A stretch of DNA of 64,000 nt, from positions 530,001 to 594,000 of the forward strand of contig JABMCL010001349.1 in NCBI GenBank assembly GCA_018857735.1, written 5' to 3'. A model generated the notes under the pieces. The model worked only from the letters and a program-made list of their open reading frames with translations, was not told where the DNA came from and did no database searches. Shown here in pieces: positions 42,796 to 55,036 of this stretch. How positions within the stretch are numbered: position 1 is the stretch's first letter; every line of letters starts with the position of its first letter. A program made the translations under genes and the position numbers. This stretch comes from Alviniconcha marisindica (lineage: Eukaryota; Mollusca; Gastropoda; Provannidae).

Positions 42796-44106
42796 AGCCC
42801 ACCCACCCCACCCACCCATTATTGTACAGCTAGAGCACTGACTTTGGAAATTCATAATTATGTCCTTGAATAATTCCAGTCATGAACATCACTACTATTT
42901 TAATGTAGTGACCAGTTATTCATAGGGTGATTGTGAAACAGTCGTCCCACTCTACATGCTTTTTTCTCACCAGCTGAAGGAACTACTGATACAAATTGAA
43001 AACCAGCTGTACATGATGTTCCGGTATGTATGTATTTATATATTTGGTAAAAATTTTTTTACCCAAAGCAAAGAAAAAAAAAAAATGCAGTTCTTGTTTG
43101 TTTACCTCTCATCTGCACCTGTACTGTGACGTGTGGCAAAAATGAATGTAGCTTGCAATTCTTTTGATATAAAATGTTTGATAACATTTAGTTGTGTGCG
43201 GACATCGTCTGCACATAATTATAGGATGTGTACATATAGTGTGTTTTTAATGATAGATCTGGTGGATGAATTGTGCAGATGTTTCTTAATCTTCTGGTGG
43301 ATGAATTGGACAGCTCTTTCTTAATCTTCTTTCAAGCTTCATCTTCAACCATTTGGTGCACACAGATTAACCTTGTGCATTTCGTTGTGTATCACATGTC
43401 CAACTCCAAGCGTTTGTCGTATCCACCCATTTACCCTCCTGAATTACAGGATGGCACGAGTTCTCTTGCAGTTGCCAAGTCCTATTGATTGCTCATTTAG
43501 ATGGGTATGTTTTTGCTGCCACCGTATGTGGTCTCTGTGGATGTTAAGCCTTACAATCGTTCTTCCATATTTTATTGAAAAAGAAAAGAAGAGAATTGTC
43601 TGGCTTAACACCCCCAAAGACCACATATGGGATGGGGTAAGGTCGGGGAGGGGGAGGGTTAATCTGGTTCCCAGTACTCATAGGATATATATATCTGTCG
43701 TCCCATCAGAATTTTATGACAGACCCCCCAGGAGGGTGGGGGGTGGAGGGGGGGGGGGGGGGGGCGATACCTATGAATAGCTTGCCCCAAGAGCTCTGAC
43801 CCACAAAGACTGAGGAAACCATCAGCCACCACTGTGCCAGTGCAAGGCAGTTTGTGTACCAGCAACTTGCTGTTTCAGCGATTGTGGGAACAATTTCACA
43901 AAGACGAGTCCAGACAACCAGCTGTTGATAGCTGAAGCAAAAGACAGTCTGGCTTGTTCCGACTCTGAGAGCCCACCTCCACCTCCCACTTCAGACAACT
44001 CCTCGGCTCTGTCCTCTTTTGATAAAATTGTAATCTCTTATCCGTTTATATTTTCCTCTGAATAATGAAACTATCCAGCACTGCCCTTCAGCCCTATGAC
44101 CGTGCA

Positions 44107-44163
<57 letters not shown>

Positions 44164-44165
44164 GC

Positions 44166-44600
44166 ATGCAAACTCCAAGCACTGGTTTACGACATCCTTC
44201 CTTCAACCACTGCCATATTTAGTTACGCCATAGGTCCCAGAAAACTGTCAGCTAATGAGCAGTTTTTTGTTGGTACTCAAACAGTAGTAAGTTTGTTACA
44301 AACAACTCAAATTATATCAGACGTTTGTCTTATAACTGACCATGTTGCTTACGCCAGCTCAAATAAAACCAGTCATTTGAATCAAGGTGGAATTTTTTTC
44401 TTCCCCCGGGGTGGATGCATCTCACGTTTACGTGCGTGCTTGGGTGCTAGGTTGCTTCCTCAGTCTTATCAGTACCCAAACCTTTTGGAGGGCGCTGACC
44501 GCGTCGGTGGACAGCTGCGCGGAAATAAAGAGTGCCCCTTCAGTGGAGTAACCAAATCTGGCAGTTTGGAGGAAGGTGCCGGAAAGCGATGCTCGGAGTG
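44166..44600 (+). mobile_element. Dispersed repeat family X, copy 2
   Basis: Same element as 25990-26412, including AACTGTCAGCTAATGAGCAG and GGCGCTGACCGCGTCGGTGG. Located between genes. Confidence 0.75.
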
Positions 44601-45110
44601 TGTGTTGCATGTTGTCATTCATGTTTGAACAGTATTGTATACCTGTGTTAATGGGTGCATTATTTGTAATTTGTTGAAGTGATAGTAGTGTTTACCTTGA
44701 TGTGCATGTTTGTTCATTTTGTATTGCTCAGTATTTTGAGTTACATGGTAGGGAGTATAAAGATTTCCACCGTTATTCTCATATCTGTGATAGGGGGGGC
44801 GGAGGAGGGGGGGAGTTGTGTAACAAAGTCATAGCGTGCTTGTCTGTTTAAAATGGAAGAGATCTTTATAACAGCTCTATTCCTATGCAAACATTTGCTA
44901 GATGAAATAACACTTATGGATTTTTATAATTATTATTATTTTATCAGTAGAACACTTTTATCTGTTGCTGTGTTATTTAGCTCTAAAATGGTTAACTGAG
45001 AATTCATTAATGTTGGCTTTTTAAACTTTAGTTGTTGTTTTTACCCCAACTTCAAAGTGAAAAAAAGAAAAGAGGAAAAAAAGAAAAGAGAAAAAAAAAA
45101 AAGAAGATGA

Positions 45111-45139
45111 AAGAGAGAGAGATAACTCAGAACTTTATT

Positions 45140-45219
<80 letters not shown>

Positions 45220-45239
45220 AGAAGAAGAAGAAGAAGAAG
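45111..45239. repeat. (GA)n-(GAA)n microsatellite
   Basis: GA from about 45142 to 45214 followed by GAA units to 45238, next to an A-rich stretch. Intergenic. Confidence 0.95.
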
Positions 45240-47099
45240 CTGCAAATAGTATGACATGAATATTTGTATACCATGCTGCTGTCATTTTTCCCCCATTGTA
45301 CAGAAAACTGCATGGACACATTGCATGTATTCTGGCTAAAACAGTCACAGAATCAAGCTCGGGATACTTGGAGTTAAATCAAAATAATCTTAATGCCCTG
45401 TATAGTGTTGATTACATGACCAAAGCTTGTCACCAGACATTTGGTAAAGGAACTAGATTTTTCAAAACATGTTTTGTCCAATTGTGTTTTGTTCTGCTAC
45501 CCAGCAGAGATCAAAATTATAATAATAATAAAAACATAAAATTAGATTTCCCTTCATTCCATGTTAATTTTTTTAAAGCTTGATTCATAATACCATAACT
45601 GCGCATAACGCCATCATCATCTTCTTTTCTGTGAGTGACCAACTTCTTTGTAAGTCCACACTGAGGACACAAGAGGATGTACTAGTAGACTGTGTACTGA
45701 AATGAAAAAAATAATAGATATATGAAAAAATAACAGCAGGCTTAATTGTTACATGCCAGAAACCATCTTTGTTGTTTTTCCTTTGGTGGTATTCATTCAC
45801 ATTTCCAGTGATTGAGTGCAAAGAAGAGAGAGAGAGAGAGAGAGAGCATTTGTCACTCATTTAGAGTGTGGGGTATTTAAAAATTAAATACTTTGTTTAA
45901 CATTTACTGGTATGTCTCCCATCTGCTGGATGAATCATGTTTTGAGAGGGCTTGCTCCTTTGATAGATTCATGTAAATCAACTATGTAATTACAGCTGAA
46001 TTAACATCAGTTGGCATAATTACATTATGTGAATTAGCATCAGCTGGCATAATTACATTATGTAAATGAGTGCTTCAAACACACTGTTGTGCCTTGTTGA
46101 TATTGTTTGTAACACACCCACCTTCACTGATCATGCGTGGACATTGAAATAGAATAAAACATGAAACAAGATTTGTACCAGCTGCATTTTGTTATTATTG
46201 AAATATTTGCAAGACATCTACGTAGGCCAAAAATGAATTAGATATGTCCCCAAGGAGGTAAAAGGGGTAAAGATAGGAAAAGAAAACAAAACTCAGAATC
46301 GTGCATGCATACATTCAATCAAGATGAGTACAAATGTCAATAAGAAAACCAGTTTGTGAGAACAAATGTAATGTATATTTTCAAACCAAAAATATATGCT
46401 CACCTGGTGCTAGGCACCTTGGAATGGTTGTTCAAGTTGGCGTATGTGCAGTAAAGGTAAATTGTTAGCTTGCAAACAAATGGTCTTGAGAGACACTTAA
46501 TACATGTGTTGTAAAATGACAAAACAAACAAAACATCAAGACTTGCTGCTGAAAACATCACAAACTGTTCTCCATTCTCCTCCTCTGCACACACTTAGAA
46601 AACAATACACACGCACACATGCACGCACACACACACATTTAAACTGAATTATATATATACTGGTTTTTCCCCCCAGTGGTCTTTGAAGTTTAAACTTTAT
46701 AGACTAGTACATTGTACACAAAGTTTGGTTTGTGCAATAAGATACACATGTCGGAAAAGTATCACATATCACCATAAGCAGGATTTGTACAAAATACTTT
46801 TGTTTTGAGTTGGCCATTCACCTATGACTGCCACTGTATCTGTGCATCAAGGGAACTGACTTTACTGAAAATATCACAATGGTTCCAGAACCAAGCTAAC
46901 ATAAAAGAGACACTTTACAAACAAAAGAAAACAATTATTATTCTAATCTCTAGAATAAATGAAAGGGGAATTTTATACATGAAATAAAATATTGATCATT
47001 TGAACCTTACACTCACGCGTGCATGCACACATGCACACACACACGCATACATGCACCCACGCATACATGCACACACACACGCATACATGCACACACACA

Positions 47100-47131
<32 letters not shown>

Positions 47132-47944
47132 GAGTGACACATGGATCATAGTTCAATGTCAAAAACAGTAGAGCCAATTAACATGTAGATTGTCAAATGT
47201 CTCATGCACACATCTGAAACGAGCAAAAACATGCCAGAAGTTTTTTTATTGCCAAGGTAGAAAATTCTTCACATTAGTATATTTTACCATAATAACTAAA
47301 GTCATTTAAAGTTTACATGCATTATTATATCCACAGATGTAATAAAATGTTATACTGATGTAATGGCCATCCAATGTTAATATGAACTGAATATTATGAG
47401 AAGATAAATAAGTTTCAAACAGCTGACTAGAAAGCTGGACATAATTAGATGACACATTAAAAAAGAAGAAGTTTTAATTCATCCATATTTTTGTGTGATA
47501 TTGCAACGAGTCCTGAACTGATCATGAACATTTTTTGTTTCGTTTTTTAAGAAAAAAAGAAAAGGCTAATTCAGTTGATATTGCATACTAGTACTAGTTG
47601 TACTCAGTTAGAAGAAAATATTTGAGGTGGCTCAATTTGCTCATTAATTAAGGTGTGCGTGTGTGTGGGTGGGTGGAGGGGAGGGGGGGGGAGGGGGTGC
47701 AAGGGTGTGTATACAGGACAATCTTAAAAAAAGCTGGGCAGAGCATGTAGTAAGTGCACTTGAGCGTTGTGGCAAAGCTGACGATAGGGATGACGTGGTA
47801 GGACAAGGCGAGCGTTGTCTATGTGAAATGTAGGATGGGGGAGTAGTGGCAACAACAGCAAAAAAGAGAACAAAAATTGTTCACCTCAGCTGGTGTTACA
47901 CACACACACCATGGAACATATGCGTGCACCCACATGCTCACATT

Positions 47945-47978
<34 letters not shown>

Positions 47979-49555
47979 ATGGAACATATGTGCGCACCCA
48001 CATGCTCACATTGACACACACACACACACACAATTTGGAGGATGAATGTTTTTGAAAATGTCTTCATATTTTTGCCAACCGCCACCATTTGGGTAAACAT
48101 AGTATATAGTAAACGAGAGTGTGATGCTTGCCCTTGTAATCAGTGGATCGGGAGGGCGGAACTCAGTCGCAGTAAAGAAATGCCCCTAAATTGCGCCCCC
48201 TTTTATTTTTGGAAATCATCTATTGAAAACACTATTTGTTATAATTTTTCACAGTACCTTACTTGACCAAAGATGGAAGGTTTTCTTACAATGGACTCCT
48301 CTTTTGCATAACCATTAGCATAGTTATTCAATAATACTGGCAGCTCTACTGCTACCTGATAAATATTTAAATTCTTTTTACAGCCATGGAATGGATCCTT
48401 CAATGTAAATACCTGTATGAATATATATATATATATATTATATTATAGATAAAAATTATATTATCACAGACATTCAAAAATTTATCCTGACTGACGCAAA
48501 AATGTTGAGACTGACTGAGATCAATTTACCTGGTCACAATAAAGTTTCCAGTCATGTGATACCAGTTGATAAAAATGAGCATTAGTTATAGCATGTTAGA
48601 AACATTTCAGGACATGCAAGAAAGAGTCATTTAAAGCACGTGGGGTTCAGTCAGGGCACATGAGGAACCGTCAAGGCACACGAGTCGAGGATTATGAAGA
48701 ACAGTCAGATCACATTGCAAACAGTCATGGCACGCAGAAAAGACACTGAAGGTGCACATACTATAGCTTGCAATCTCCTGCAACAGCCAGCATACAGAAA
48801 GTACCCACTAGGGATCAGATTTAAAACCTACAGAATCTTCAGAGTGGACCAATGCAGCCTTCCCTGTGGACCATTCTTAGGAGGTTACACTGAGTCGCAA
48901 AATCAAAAGTGAGATCGGGCACAACATTAACCTGGGGCATTGTTAACGAGCGGGTCATGGTGGGTCATGACACTGAAAGGTTGGAATGTGCAAACATGAC
49001 AATCCTATCTTGCTTTCAACCTCGTGACCCAGACTCGTTAAGAATGACCTTAGGTCAGTACGGTGCCCAGGCTTGTTTTCAAATTTGTGATCTGCTGTGA
49101 CCCATCTCATTAAGACTAATGGGCCATGATCTCTTCCTGGCGGCCACATGGTTATAAATAAAACTGAACAGACCGCCAACATCCTTTTGTAAGCCATCTC
49201 CATATATCTCACTATGTAGTTAAAACAACCGTAGTGTATTTTTCACAAGACTTCCATGCCCTGCTAAATAACTTTTAGTTCGCACAAGTTCTTTTCCTCA
49301 CTTTGGCACTTCTCTAAATTTGTAAATGGTTACCAAATCACAACAACTGCTGTTCACATCTCAAGGGGCCTTTTCCACTGCGCGGAACAGTAAATGGTAA
49401 AAATGGTTTAAATATCAGATCATGGTCCAGTTCTATTTAAAAGCCCTTAGCTTTCCATGCTCCTTATTGACCAAACAGGAGCTACAGCCATTCCACAACC
49501 AACCCCTCACCACGCAGCTTAAAACAGCTGTAAAAAAAAGAAAGAAAGAATGGAA

Positions 49556-50491
49556 TCACAGTAGCTCAAGTCTTTTTAGCAGCCCCTGCAATGCTTCCAC
49601 ATACTCTTCTCTGTGCTCCTTTAGGTGCGCTGCATGGACCGACTTTGGCCACGACACCACGGTGACTTCAAAACCAGGCTTCTGGGACCGCCATTCTTTT
49701 ATCATGGCTTCCAAGGCCTCGGTGTCGCATACCGGGTCGTTTTCGGCATAGAAAAACAGGGTTGGGATGGGAACGGGCTCCTCTTTGAAGTGCTGGACCA
49801 GTTTGTTGTACGTGCTCTTGGTGACCTTGTGGGTGATGTGGTAGTAGACGTTGACGGTTTGGAGGACCATGCGGCGGAATGTTTCATTGTTGGAGAGTAC
49901 CTGAGGGAAGGGTATACAATTATTTTTAAAAGTGTTTTTTTAATTTTACTGGGTCTGTAATTAAAAGCTCACTCATTATTTTAATACACATTACTCACAC
50001 ATGCATCCACATGTCACACCCACCCACCACACCCACATTATTAACTATCGTGATCAGTACCAATACTGCTACACAGTATTAGTATTACACTATGAAGAGC
50101 AAATGCTCTGGCCACTCACTTTCAGACAATATGTTACCAGTTCTTGTACACTGTATACAGCTTAACCCTTTCACTGCCACAATGCCGCTTGAAAACAAAC
50201 TAATAAAAGTGTGAAATTTGAAATTCTTTTTTTGTAGCAAAAGTACATGCAAATGTATTTACTTCAGAACGCATAGTATCGAAAGAAGATTTGTCACAGA
50301 ACCAGAAAAAATATACCATTTGCAGGCTTGTGTGTGCATGTTTCACTTTCAGCCCGGAAACTTTTATCAGCTGGGTCAGTGAAGGGGTTAAGATACTCAG
50401 GGAATATTACATATTAGCAACAATGTGGGCAGAGTGAAGTTCACTGTTGGTCTGACTGTGCAACCAGTTCGTATTTACAGGCTGCAGGAAC

Positions 50492-50552
<61 letters not shown>

Positions 50553-51016
50553 TTTGCTAGAGTAACAGAAGAAATTGTATAATAAATCTATTCTAAGCAC
50601 AGAGAGACATGTACAGCAGCAGAGATGACTGACGGACTGCATGTTTGTCACCTGCCATCCTTTGAAATTAAATCCAGGTCAAACTCATGAAAAGCAGTTT
50701 GTTGTAATCTAGTTTATAAATCTGTTCTACTGAACAACCATCGTGAGTTTAAATTAATTTGAGTGAATTAAAACTATGAATTGTATAATGTCCAGCGTTA
50801 CCTTTCAGATTCCCTGTGGCCTAAAAATAATGTTCAAGACAATTAAAGTGGTTTGAATGGATAAAGCTCAAAATAGATAAAACTCAAAAAAGGTTACACA
50901 ATCACCCAAAGATTGAATGAGTTCATTGAAACTGTGTTCAAGAAGAATCAAGAGCAACAACATGTTTTTTAAGATGCATGCCCAGATCAATTGCATCAAT
51001 TCTCTCCCTTCAGTAT

Positions 51017-51074
<58 letters not shown>

Positions 51075-52442
51075 GCCAATAATGACAATATAATATATAC
51101 ATTTTTTTTTTTAAATCATCCCATTCAAAGTCTGAAATACAGGCAGAAACACAATGGTAGGACGCTGCACAGTGGTTTAGTGGGCAACCCTTGGTGGCCA
51201 CAATGAGAATTTTATAATTACAGTTTGATGCAGCTATGACACTCAAATGTGGCCACGGTCAGTAACAATGGTATAACCTGGACTACTATATCTGTTATTA
51301 TGTGTACATTACAAAGTTTTACTCTTACTAGTTTTAGCAGGAAAATGGCAATGTCAAAAGTGAGCAGGTCTGGCCTAGGCAGCAAGGTACTAGGCTAACA
51401 TGCAGAAGGACCATGGTTCAATTCTGCTTCTGCTTCAAAGTTCATGGACATTGTGTAATTGTGACTCTGACCCCTGGAATTAATGCATTATTATTATTAT
51501 TATTATTATTATTAAGACTCACACTGCTGCTCATCTTAAAGCCAAATCATTCTGGTGGTGACTGTGGCATTAGAGTTTCCCTCTTCCCCCACCTCGTGGG
51601 ATCTCTGTTTCCAACAGTATCTCTCTGGAGGCAACTTAACTTATAAAAACAAACAAACAAACAAAAACAAAAAACACTTGAACAAGTCTGACAAACTAAC
51701 AAATGCAATGTCAAAGTTTGTGCCACGCCATGCCATGCCTGTCTGGCTAGCCTACCACCAATCATTATAAAAATGCTCTCAGACATTTCAATGTCATGGA
51801 AGTTAGAATTCAATCATGTTAATAATATTTAATCAGCATCATTATTAATATTATTATTACCTCCGATAACCCTTCTGACATGTCTTCATATGTGCCAATG
51901 ACGATGCTGTCAAAAATCTGCCCAACTACTCTTTCCCGAAAGTTTTGGCACTCTTTTGATGCTTCATTTTCCGTTGCCATTAATGTGATGGTGTAGTTGT
52001 AAGCGCCGAGGGAAGAGGCATGAACTAGAAGTTTTTCATTCGGTGGTCGATGTCTCTCCAGGTAGCAGAAGAGCTCAGCAGCCAGTTTCACACCCTCTGG
52101 TAGCCAAAGAAAATGCGAAATTTTGCCCCGCACTGCCAAAACATCCAGGCCAATCTCGTGGTACAAGGCGCAGTATTTCCTCACCTCATGCGGTTTGGCA
52201 TAAAGCCATTGGAAGAGCAACACTAGAGGTTTATTGGTCCCTGTGGATTGGGACCCGGCCTCGGCCTCGTAGAGGGTCATGTGCCTGAAGGGGTCGCCAC
52301 AGACAAAATCGTCATTCTGGTTGGAGGCTCTGCTTGGTGGTCGAAAAAAGTGTCTCGCGCTCGCTAAAATGTTATGGTGGGAATTGCACACTGCCAGGGT
52401 TGGTAGCAATTTGACTGGACCCCATCGCGCTGAAGCAAACAT
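49556..52442 (-). CDS. TMEM53: TMEM53-family (DUF829) alpha/beta-hydrolase-fold protein
   Basis: Two coding exons on the minus strand: 52442-51861 (194 codons; donor GTAATA) and 49900-49556 (114 codons plus TGA; acceptor CTTCCCTCAG). The phase-0 junction reads EGLSE / VLSNNETF. The 308-residue protein has the DUF829 layout: strand PLVLLFQWLYAKPHEVRKY, nucleophile-elbow-like LVHASSLGAYNY, acid region PTLFFYAENDPVCD, and a late His region VHAAHLKEHREEY. Vertebrate TMEM53 (about 277 residues) is a nuclear-envelope protein; catalysis is unproven. The first 45 residues are rich in R/K/S/A and poor in acids (MFASARWGPVKLLPTLAV), a pattern like a mitochondrial presequence. An intron acceptor at 52543-52544 puts another 5' exon upstream, and the frame is open to that border, so the start is not certain. 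Confidence 0.85.
50163..50391 (+). mobile_element. MITE family copy
   Basis: Ends TTAACCCTTTCACTGCC and GGTCAGTGAAGGGGTTAA; about 229 bases in the TMEM53 intron. The interior carries AGCCCGGAAACTTTTATCAG and GCAGGCTTGTGTGTGCATGT, shared with the other copies. Confidence 0.7.
51019..51071. repeat. (AT)n microsatellite in the TMEM53 intron
   Basis: About 26 AT units. A GA tract (50493-50549) lies 470 bases away. Confidence 0.95.
51370..51620 (+). mobile_element. tRNA-derived SINE (second family), degraded
   Basis: GGCCTAGGCAGCAAGGTACT, GGTTCAATTCTGCTTC and CATTCTGGTGGTGACTGTGG match 55251-55580 with many changes; a TAT/ATT microsatellite has expanded inside it. In the TMEM53 intron. Confidence 0.6.
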
Positions 52443-52544
52443 TGCTCTGTCTTTTAGGGAAGTATCTCTAGAAATGTGCCCTGATGTTTTTTTCTGGTGT
52501 GAAGGTGTAAGCCGAGGCCTTTCATTTATGCTGGCAGTGGCACT

Positions 52545-53524
52545 GCAAAAGAAAATAGCACATGAGTAAAGATCATGATAATAATGGATAGGTGCATATA
52601 GGTGGCTCAGGACTAAAAACAAACAAACAAACCAAAACAAAAAGAAGACTAACAAACAACAACAACAACAACAACAACAAACAGCTGAGGGGGTGGGGGA
52701 GTGAGTCGCATGATTATGAGTGACTTTTCCCCCCCTCTTCAACACACAACAGATACAAGCTAAAAGAAGAAAATAGCCTGCATTATAATTCAGAAGGCCG
52801 AGAGGCCCTCACTAGATGTAGATGGACTGCATCATGTTCATGTCCCTACAATGACTACTTTAGTACTCTGAATAGTCATCTGCATGAGTTCAAGATTTAA
52901 AATTGTTATTCCTCGAAACAATACGGCAACTCTCTTCTTTGATTCAAACGCATGTGGCACGGACAAGAAGGTACCTGAAGACATTACCTCTGCTGGGCAG
53001 CTGAGTAGCATCAACGGTGGGCGCTCTACTGGTCTTCTCTTGTGGGCGTTCTACTGGTCTTCTGCAACGTTTGCTACAGCTGCGGATGTCCAGGGAGCAC
53101 ACTCCGGTAATTACAAGACAGTGCAACGAGTGATCTCCCATGAATAAAAATGGAGGAAAAACGAAAGCACCGTAGTCAGACTCAAAGGCTCAGAATCCGA
53201 CAGCTTAGTCTTTGCCCAAAGCCACTGAGTTAACCCGTTAAAATTTGTACTGGACCACAACCAGGTATGGTCGTTTCAACAATAAAACTAGTATGGGTAA
53301 TATCAAAGGAAGCGGTCGTAAATTCCTAGGATATTTTGAACGCCATTATTTTTGTGTCACGAAAATATAGATTGAACTGTATCTGTTGAATACGTTGCAG
53401 CATTCAGGTATCTGGAATAAACCCAGCGGTCGGGTACTGCACAGTAGTTTAGCGGGCAACCCTTGCTGGCCACAATGAGAGTTCGAAAATTGTTAATTAT
53501 TGCTTTTGTTGTTGTTTTGTTTAG
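52545..53524. promoter_or_regulatory. Divergent interval between TMEM53 (-) and AGGF1 (+)
   Basis: About 1 kb separates the first supported exons of the two divergent genes. Both exons have acceptors at their 5' borders, so unseen 5' exons and the start sites of both genes lie inside or beyond this interval. A shared bidirectional promoter is therefore plausible. No TATA box stands out. The part at 53430-53500 is a dispersed-repeat block also found at 51150-51240. Confidence 0.35.
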
Positions 53525-53584
53525 GTGACACTGACAGTTGTCAAAACTGCCCGCACCCGAGTCATTCCCACTCCTAGAGTCCCA

Positions 53585-55000
53585 ATGGAAGAAGAGAAGT
53601 CTTTGAAGGAACAGCTGGAGGAGACACAGCAGGCCCTGAAACGAGCAGAGCGGCAGCTGGAGAAGTCTCAGAGTTACAATGAAGAGCTCCGACAGCAGAT
53701 AGAAATGCTGAGCGCTGAGCTGCACAGCTATCGCAGCGCTGTGCAAAACAGAGTGGAGGCTGAGTGTCAGGTGGAGGAGAAAGATATTGCTGAAGGTATG
53801 CCATATGTACTGGCTAAGTAACTGCTATTGACTCATTGAAAGATTTTTTATTTTTTTTACACAATTTTTATTCATGGAGCTGCTCATCAAATTTTTGTTA
53901 TGTGCTGAACAGACCTGTTTATTTCCTGACAGTGACACTGCAGTCTGCAGTCTTCAGTGTCACCACAGGAACGATGCTTCATAAATTATGTGTAAAACTT
54001 TGTTTGGCACTAATGGCAGTGCTGTGACCATTTTAATGCTTACTAGTTCCTGTCATCCGGAGGTGACCCAGTGCAGTTGATGGGATGTTAAAATCCAAGA
54101 ACTAATCTTACTACTGGGCTTGATCAGTAGATGAGGATTACCACAATTGAGTAGGAATAACTTATGTGGGATGTCCTTTGACTCTTTAAGTCTGAGGTAT
54201 GTACTATACTACTAAAAAGTAAAATATGATTATGACACACCAGAGATCAGCAGGGTTTGTGTTAGCCAGTAATTTCCAGTATTTTACCGGTGAAGGTCAG
54301 CACTTACTGGGATGAGAAAAAAAAATCAATAAAAAAATCAGTGGTTGGTCAGATGTACTGGCTGTTATTTTGTTTGACTGGTTTTCAAAACAAAACAACA
54401 AACACAAGTTAAAAAAGGAAACGCAGCACAGTGTGAGGGGGCATGTGTGTGCAGCACGCTTGGTCCTCAACCGGTTTAAGAACACCTCGAGTGTCAACAA
54501 CATGCTGGAGGCGTTGGGCTGGCCTACTCAGGAACAACGACGCCAGACTTGTAGATTGTTGATGCTCTACAAAATTCAGAGTGACCTTGCACATTGCCCC
54601 ACCCTGAAAGCCAAACTGGTACCCCTCCCATCATGTCAATGATGCACCCATGACAAACAGCTCACCTTGCTGACCACCAGAATCCAGTATAGAAGCTCCT
54701 TCCCCAAAACCATCAGGGACTGGAACTCTTTACCCATGGAAGTGGTGGAGGCCCCCACCCTTGACGCTTTTGTGTCAAGGGTATCAAACTGAAAAACTAC
54801 CTATGGTATCCCCCCTTATACCCCCCCCCCCACCTCCCCCACCCCAAGCCACCCACTTCACCCCCTCCCCGTTCCTTTTTTATTTTTTTTAATGATGCCG
54901 GACCAGTACTACAGCGAACACCCCCAGTTATAGGCGCTAGAATAATCAACATGTTGATTGAGGGCCCTTAAATGAAAGAAGAATGTGTGTGTGTGTGTGT

Positions 55001-55036
<36 letters not shown>

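Larger units (their letters stand above)
40721..49555. other. Repeat-rich intergenic interval between the large gene and TMEM53
   Basis: No coding sequence is recognised. It contains a 37-bp minisatellite (40805-41228), a tRNA-derived SINE with a 194-bp tandem duplication (41680-42435), a dispersed repeat copy (44166-44600), GA/GT/CA microsatellites (42556-42604, 42759-42792, 44109-44163, 45111-45239, 47011-47132), a duplicated 33-bp unit (45998-46063) and a degenerate GTCANGGCACANGAG repeat near 48600-48735. The rest is AT-rich with nothing seen. Confidence 0.55.

Noticed and set aside
49625..49960. Plus-strand ORF opposite the TMEM53 last exon
   Set aside because: Antisense shadow of the DUF829 coding sequence.
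52443..52745. N-terminal extension of the TMEM53 frame (MLKRGGKV..., Cys run)
   Set aside because: It reads through an AAC-type microsatellite and crosses a clear acceptor at 52543; not likely coding.
52884..53147. ORF MSSRFKIVIPRNNT... as AGGF1 exon 1
   Set aside because: No resemblance to AGGF1 N-termini and no donor that fits the phase of the exon at 53525; kept open only as possible 5' UTR.
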